The position numbers were made by a program, and so were the translations under genes. Source: Beroe forskalii (lineage: Eukaryota; Ctenophora; Nuda; Beroida; Beroidae). Taken from it: 64,000 nucleotides of DNA. The stretch is from positions 608,056 to 672,055 of the forward strand of contig WFMF01000064.1 in the NCBI GenBank assembly GCA_011033025.1, written 5' to 3'. Under the pieces are notes generated by a model that was not told where the DNA came from, did no database searches, and saw nothing but the letters and a program-made list of their open reading frames with translations. How positions within the stretch are numbered: position 1 is the first letter of the stretch; every line of letters starts with the position of its first letter. Positions 58,962 to 64,000 of the stretch are shown one piece after another.

Positions 58962-59956
58962 TGGGCAAAAAACTGATTTTCGAGCCATGCGCGAGCCATG
59001 TATTGGGCAATTTTCATATCTCGGTCCAGGAAGGTCGTAGAGACTCCGTTTTGGGCTCAAAGGAATCGCAATGACCATGTTTATATTAGATTTGCAATAA
59101 AGATATGCCCTTAAATGCTCAGGAAGAAAGTTATGGGCGAAAAACTGATTTTTGAGCCATGCGCGAGACATGTATTGGGCTATATTCATAATATCTCAGT
59201 CCAGGAAGGCCCTAAGGACTTCGTTTATGGCTTGAAAAAAACACTAAAGCCATGTTTATATTCGAGTTGTTAATAAAAATATGTCCTAAAATGCTCAGGA
59301 AAAAATTATGGGTGAAAAAACTGTTTATTCCATTCATACGCAAAGCATTTATCACATGATCACCTCGAATTCCCAGTGACGTAGCCTGAGGGTATGCAGA
59401 CTATGCATTGCATACCCTGAAAAAGTCCCTTGCATAGTTTCAACTTTTCAAACTTTGAGAAAATATCTTATCATAGCTAATTAGGCTTAATTTACCTGTT
59501 TACTGTGAAAATCTGCATACCATAGAAATATTTTGCATTCCCTGATCTCAAACCCTTGCCAAGTTACTGCGAATTCCCTGACGAAGAAGGCAAGGGGCTA
59601 TCTATAGTACTTGCATTACCCAAAATCCTCACTATTCAGAATATCTCAATATTGTAATTCATGATAGAAAGACTGAAAGATTGTCCTAGCATATAAGTGG
59701 GGGATTATAAGGGAAGCTCAGCAGTAAATGGTCTAAAACAATAAGACTGGTGAGAGGGAGGATATTACATCAAGTGTCTGTTTTCGGGGTGTAAGCCATG
59801 ACTGGGTCAAAGTTTCAACCTTCAGTTAATCATAATTTGATATGAATACCATCAAGATCTGAAACTATTACCATGAATCATGATATGATGCTATTATTAT
59901 TATAGTTATCATTGATAAGTTACTTGAAAATTAAGATATTATATATCTAAATGCCT

Positions 59957-60172
59957 ACAACAAATTAAAACACAAGGTTAATCGTCTTTACTTTAAGGGT
60001 AAATTCATACCCAATCGTCAGAAGACAAGTAACATGAAAATAATGGCAAGATGATCCTGATCTACTCCTTTATTGCCATTATTTTCATGTTACTTGTCTT
60101 CTGACGATTGGGTATGAATTTACCCATGAAACTTAAAGTAAAGACGATTAACCTTGTGTTTTAATTTGTTGT
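59957..60172. repeat. Long near-perfect hairpin
   Basis: Arms 59957-60049 and 60073-60172 are complementary over about 93 bp, apart from a 5-7-bp bulge near 60123-60130, around a 23-base loop. The arm starts ACAACAAATTAAAACACAAG. The right arm of element C lacks it, so it inserted after the arms formed. It could be a MITE, or be transcribed into a long hairpin RNA that feeds small-RNA pathways. Confidence 0.93.
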
Positions 60173-60409
60173 AACTCGCTCGCTTATGCTAGAGCACTTT
60201 GTGAAATTGAATTTCAACACACTGGTATCTAAATACCTATGTAAATTTGAAATGGGAATAAACTACTGCTGAGCCATGCGGCATTAAAAACCATTGGGCT
60301 GTGTATTGACTTATTGAAGTATTTAGATCGATTGAAACAAGATATATAATATTATGGATATAAGGGTTATCTCTCGAACATGATCTCCATTGATAAAAAT
60401 TATTAATAG

Positions 60410-60665
60410 ATCCATTTTTGATGTTCAATGGACATATCCAATGGATCCAATGGATATCCAACGGATCCATCTGAGTGGATGAAATGGACACAATCACCAA
60501 ACCTGGTTTGGTGAATGGACATCAGTCCGGTATTTTAGTTCAATGGATCCATTGTGTCCAATGGATCCATTATATCCATTGTGTCCAATGGATCCATTGA
60601 ATCCAATGCATCCATTGGACACAATGGATTCATTGGACACGATGGACCCACTGCACTTGGCTTTA
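60410..60665. repeat. ATGGATCCATTGGAC tandem
   Basis: Irregular repeats of AATGGATCCATTG(T/G)GTCC-type words; the complement-matched block lies at 62570-62710 in the other arm of element C. GGATCC palindromes recur throughout. Confidence 0.88.
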
Positions 60666-60758
60666 GTAGTCACTCAAGCCAGGCAATCTCTGACATTCGA
60701 CAAGATGCAACAGTACCTTGTTAAATTGAAAGTTGAAACTTTTTTTGACCTGAGGTAA

Positions 60759-60901
60759 ACCACCAAAACCGTTGGACGGTTGGTCTAGTAACCCCCCGCT
60801 GGTTTGGATGTGATCAGCCCATTTTTTCTCTTTTCAGGTTCCGTTGTCACATCCAAACCCGCGGGGGGTTACTAGACCAACCGTCCAACGGTTTTGGTGG
60901 T
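60759..60901. mobile_element. ACCACCAAAACCGTTGG MITE, copy 2
   Basis: 143 bp. Arms of about 53 bp match with few differences: ACCACCAAAACCGTTGGACG through GGTCTAGTAACCCCCCGC and TTTGGATGTGA, around a short centre. Close to a full foldback. Same family as 55700-55834. Confidence 0.9.
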
Positions 60902-60914
60902 GATATCTTGACAG

Positions 60915-61188
60915 ATGTATTCGGACCCCCGTTATTCTGACCCAAGTAATTCGGACCCCCGTTATTTGGACCCCCGTTATTTGGACCCCCGTTATTCTGA
61001 CCCCCGTAATTCGGACCCCCGTAATTCGGACCCCCGTTATTCTGACCCAAGTAATTCGGACCCCCGTTATTTGGACCCCCGTTATTTGGACCCCCGTTAT
61101 TCGGACCCCCGTTATTCGGACCCCCGTCATTCGGACCCCCGTTATTCGGACCCCCGTTTTTCTGACCCCCGTTATAGCAACCAGATCT
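60915..61188. repeat. 15-bp minisatellite GGACCCCCGTTATTC
   Basis: About 18 units of 15 bp with GTTATTT, GTAATTC and CTGACCC variants. Being a multiple of three, it gives long open frames (minus strand GGPNN or TGVRI, plus strand SDPRY). I treat these as repeat by-products. The paralogous segment at 55640-55700 lacks the array. Confidence 0.93.
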
Positions 61189-61335
61189 AATTTCACGTGC
61201 AATAGTCGTATTTGAACTCATTTCAACGTAACCAAGTCGAAAATCCCGTGTAAATATCAATTTCTTCAAATCCCCTAATTTCTACAAAACGTCCGCGTGA
61301 ACTCACGTGATCCACTATTTCATCGTATATTTCCC
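61178..61335. repeat. Segment B, reverse copy
   Basis: Reverse complement of 55465-55645, followed inward by the 15-bp array and the MITE in the same relative order as at 55.5-55.8 kb. Confidence 0.85.
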
Positions 61336-62300
61336 ACATTTAGTCACTGCAATACACGAAGAAACCATTATTAGTTCACCATCGTATCACAGAATAGGGC
61401 GACAGTAAAATTTTTCGTCATAAACGTAATTTCAACCATTATGCAGCTCAATATTAAGGGCTTCACATGACGACATATTTCGACCGATCACCGTGAAACT
61501 CGTTTTATAGCTAAATCTCAAGGTCTAAAAGCAGCATATATCAAAGTAAAACATAATCCGATGAAAACTCTTTAAGTTGGAGATGTCCAAAGTAGCACAA
61601 AATAGCGTTCTATCGCAAAATACGCTATTTTAGTGGTTTTCCGCGATTTTGATGACGTCATCAGAGCACCAAAGCAGCCTCGAACCAACTTCCCATATAG
61701 CCTATCACACTATTCCGCCTTAGTACAACATACTTTGACCGGTCTCATCTCAAGATAAGTCGCAGTTCTTGACATCTCACTCGTTTAAGTTTTGTCCTAT
61801 AATTTGGAAATCGATTTTTCACCGTACCTTAGAAAATCGCGTATATCTCGATGAAAAATCGAGATAGCCCAATGATCCGTATGATTTTCTGAAAGCTCTT
61901 TAAATTTGCTAACTCCTATCCAAAAAATTCAAGGAGCTATCTCCATTTCTTCTTGGTGAAAAATGCGCTCGAAAATGGCCTATTTTCGCTAAAAAAGCAA
62001 TAAAATTTCGCTAAGTTGATGACGTCATAGTGACGTGAAAATGACGTCACCAGAACTTCTCTTATAGCCTATTACAATCTTCCATCTTAGATCAACAAAA
62101 CCTGACCTCGATCATGTCTCTACCATTTGTGGAACTTGAGATCTCATCGTTTCAAGATTGGTCCCAATTATCATGATACTATTAATATTATATATTATAC
62201 ACCCTGTGACACTCAAATCTCTAACTTATACCCCTGGCCAGTTTTCTTTTTACCGCGGGGGGTTACCGCCCTGGCCAGGGCGGGAATAGACTGTCACAAT
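61336..62300. repeat. Two diverged units of about 370 bp
   Basis: Landmarks GATGACGTCAT, CTTATAGCCTATTAC / CATATAGCCTATCAC, AAAGCTCTTTAAATTTG / AAACTCTTTAAGTTGG and a closing search-like run (TCATCTCAAGATAAG / TCATCGTTTCAAGATTG) recur in the same order at about 61480-61800 and 61860-62170. No protein-like frame. The end holds CCCTGGCCAG/CTGGCCAGGG pairs near 62235-62280. Confidence 0.65.
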
Positions 62301-62331
62301 ACCAAGGTCCTGCTACTTGTAGGACCTTGGT
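62301..62331. repeat. 11-bp perfect stem hairpin
   Basis: ACCAAGGTCCT and AGGACCTTGGT around GCTACTTGT, followed by TTTT on the plus strand. It is the shape of a Pol III or factor-independent terminator, but nothing here shows that it ends a transcript. Confidence 0.8.
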
Positions 62332-62859
62332 TTTCGTGTTAAAGCAAGCAAGCACAGCGAGCAAACAAACAGAGATCATAATATTGCCATAGCATGCGGC
62401 AAGCACATCGAATATCGATTATGTGTACTCCATCATCCATATTTCACGTGTCCCAAGAACTTACAACATGGATCACATCCCAATGATACAGGCATAATCC
62501 TGCTTGAAGATGTTTTTTGAAGTTATCATAAATAATGAAGGCTCTTGTTTATATGGGATACTGAGATGATAGTGTCCATTTGCCCAATGAACATCCAAAA
62601 TGGATCCATTGAACACCACTGGACATTCCTACCAATGGATATCATGTTCAATGAATGTCCATTGGCTGTCCAATGGACGTTGCTTGGACATGATGGATCC
62701 ATTGGATCCATTGGACAAGATTCACAACTCTTGTGACCCTTTAGCCCACAATATGATATCAGTTTCAATCGATCCAAATACTTCAATAAACAGCCCAATG
62801 GCTTTTGAAACCTAGTGGCGCAGCAGACAGCAGTAGTTTATGTCCATTTCAAATTAACA

Positions 62860-63640
62860 TACCTTAGTGGTAGAAATTAAGAAGTGTACTATTTAAGGTA
62901 GTAAGCAATTTTACTGTCTTAAATAGTACACTCCTTAAATTCTACAAATCTTAATTTCTACATACCTTAATTTGTACAACACCAAAATTTTAGAAAATTT
63001 TGTTAAAGTAAAGATTTGTACATCTATATTCTATACATATCTTTTCTTTCACTACAATATTAAGGCATTATATTTTCTCTCAATACAGGTTCAGAATTTT
63101 TCAGCGAAAGCATCCGTGCAGACAAAATCAAATTTGATATGATAAACAATTATCAATGGATAAAAATTATAGGCATTTCTTCGGCTTTTACGTTTTCCTG
63201 CACATCTTCCATATCTTCCACCTCAAGCCCAATAGAACCATCTTTGATATTTTCTTCGATGTTTTCATCAGGAAACAAGGCCTTCAAAATTTCAGCAGAA
63301 TCATCGGCCAATCTTTCATCAAACGGAGGACGTCAAACATTGCAAAGAACATGGTGTTGACTCTAGGATGCTCATTGACCCGTTTGGTAATCTGTATCTC
63401 TAGAAGGCCTAGTTTTACTTTTGTCTATATTTCATAGATCCCAAATAAATTGAATTCAGTGAAAAAATCTGCCCTCTTCTTGTTTTCACATCGGTATTTT
63501 TTGTTAAAAATTGGTGAAACGACGTGAAATTTAGTCCTAGAATTGCCTGATTTTTGTAGAAATTTTACTGCCTTAATTAGTACACTTCTTAATTAGTACG
63601 TCCTTAATAAATACACATCTTAATTTCTACCACTAAGGTA
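62860..63640. mobile_element. TA-flanked element, CCTTAGTGGTAG ends
   Basis: Runs 62862-63638 in the right arm of element C, flanked by TA. Ends CCTTAGTGGTAGAAATTAAG. The right end has about 16-bp iterations (CCTTAATTAGTAC, TCTTAATTAGTAC, CCTTAATAAATAC, TCTTAATTTCTAC). The minus strand (about 63160-63430) keeps a remnant: ITKRVNEHPRVNTMFFAM, then in another frame DERLADDSAEILKALFPDE and an acidic tail ending EEMPIIFIH. The two parts match the order of those in the element at 45027. Confidence 0.9.
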
Positions 63641-64000
63641 ATTAGGTAAATCTTCATTTTCAAGTAGCCTATTGTGTCAAATGTTGGTATATACGAAGTG
63701 TGTTTCTCAACACAACCCCAGATTATCATTGATAACTACTACAATAGCATCATGTCTTTATAAAAGTTTCAGATCTGAATAGTAATAAATGGTATTTATA
63801 TCAAAATGTGATTAACTGAAACTTTGACCCAGTAAAATAGTCATGGCCTACACCCCGAAAACATATACTTGATGTAATATCCACCCTCTCACCAGTCTTA
63901 TTGTCTTGGACCATTTACTGCTGAGCTTCCCTAATCCCCCAGTTATATGCTACCGGCTACGACAATCTTCCTGTCATAAATTACAATATTGAGCTATTAT

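Larger units (their letters stand above)
54131..59640. mobile_element. Long-inverted-repeat element A
   Basis: Arms near 54860-55230 and 58315-59320 (doubled on the right) are reverse complements sharing TTATTAACAAGTC-type words, ATATAAACATGGCCATTGCG and TCTACGACCTTCC. Outside and inside them lie 130-160-bp modules with AAAAGTGGGCGTGG and CGATTCAGCGACCCAAAAAA (54290-54760) or CCCATCATGCCA and AAATGGGCGTGGCC (57840-58130). These resemble the GGGCGTGG boxes of the element at 37740. Outer limits are not resolved. No intact coding sequence. The right arm is split by the TA element at 58448. Confidence 0.7.
59640..64000. mobile_element. Long-inverted-repeat element C (runs off the window)
   Basis: Left arm about 59640-60660 and right arm about 62560-64000 are reverse complements. 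Shared words include GGAAGCTCAGCAGTAAATGG, GAGAGGGAGGATATTACATC / GATGTAATATCCACCCTCTC and CCATTGGGCTGT. Each arm is altered by its own insertions: a long hairpin at 59957-60172 on the left and a TA element at 62862-63638 on the right. Both arms end inward in ATGGATCCATTGGAC simple repeats. The outer end lies beyond 64000. No intact ORF. Confidence 0.82.

Noticed and set aside
60834-61269. GGPNN / TGVRI repeat proteins of 91-140 residues
   Set aside because: The 15-bp unit is a multiple of three and lacks stops, so open frames on both strands are automatic.
62301-62335. Bacterial-type intrinsic terminator
   Set aside because: Stem followed by T run fits the shape, but the DNA is eukaryotic and no gene ends there.
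1-64000. tRNA, rRNA or snRNA genes
   Set aside because: I looked for cloverleaf-like B-box words and conserved rRNA stretches and found none that fold plausibly. A tRNAscan-type search would settle it.

Overview
The window looks like repeat-dense, A+T-rich nuclear DNA from a multicellular animal, most likely an invertebrate. The species cannot be read from it. The evidence is GT-AG introns of about 125-210 bp in the best gene model, a LINE-type reverse transcriptase, and many cut-and-paste DNA transposons with clean target-site duplications (TSDs). No rRNA, tRNA, CRISPR array, operon or ribosome-binding site was seen. Most long ORFs here are artefacts of minisatellites. LAYOUT: 1-5.7 kb is mostly unremarkable sequence with a diverged direct repeat, a foldback, a possible terminal exon on the minus strand (2442-2660), possible exons on the plus strand (3548-4004) and a 62-bp tandem repeat (4590-4805). 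5.69-8.87 kb is a 5'-truncated, decayed LINE split by a DNA transposon (6961-8512). 9.1-10.2 kb is a TA-flanked inverted-repeat element. 11.9-12.4 kb is the first copy of a repeat (family E) seen again at 43.4-46.9 kb. 12.6-15.9 kb is a 3.3-kb element (family L) with a 22-bp minisatellite. HOST GENES: 15.94-17.26 kb (minus) holds the best host gene, a four-exon model for a 288-residue protein starting MGCGCS, a likely N-myristoylation/palmitoylation signal. 19.13-19.67 kb (plus) holds two well-formed exons of a second, divergently oriented gene that I do not recognise. About 1.9 kb containing CpG-rich palindromes separates them. REPEAT REGION: 20.6-64 kb is almost wholly nested mobile elements. 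Family H (three copies) has TIRs starting CACCCTTGTTCC, 3-bp TWA TSDs and a different internal array in copy 1. Family L recurs at 22.7-32.8 and 32.9-36.2 kb and is broken by an H copy, a TA element and a 3.6-kb element that itself carries a piggyBac-like TTAA element. Long-inverted-repeat elements lie at 37.74-40.49 kb and in two interleaved structures at 54-64 kb. At least five short TA-flanked elements (41.7, 45.0, 45.8, 58.4 and 62.9 kb) share organisation, and several carry decayed related coding sequence. OVERALL: two patterns stand out. Non-autonomous DNA transposons of unrelated ends repeatedly carry internal minisatellites, some sharing a core word (CTGACACCAGT). The group of TA-inserting elements has iterated subterminal words, hairpin ends and remnants of one protein family, and is the best candidate here for something not previously described. 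Empty sites elsewhere in the window prove several insertions directly and give their relative ages.
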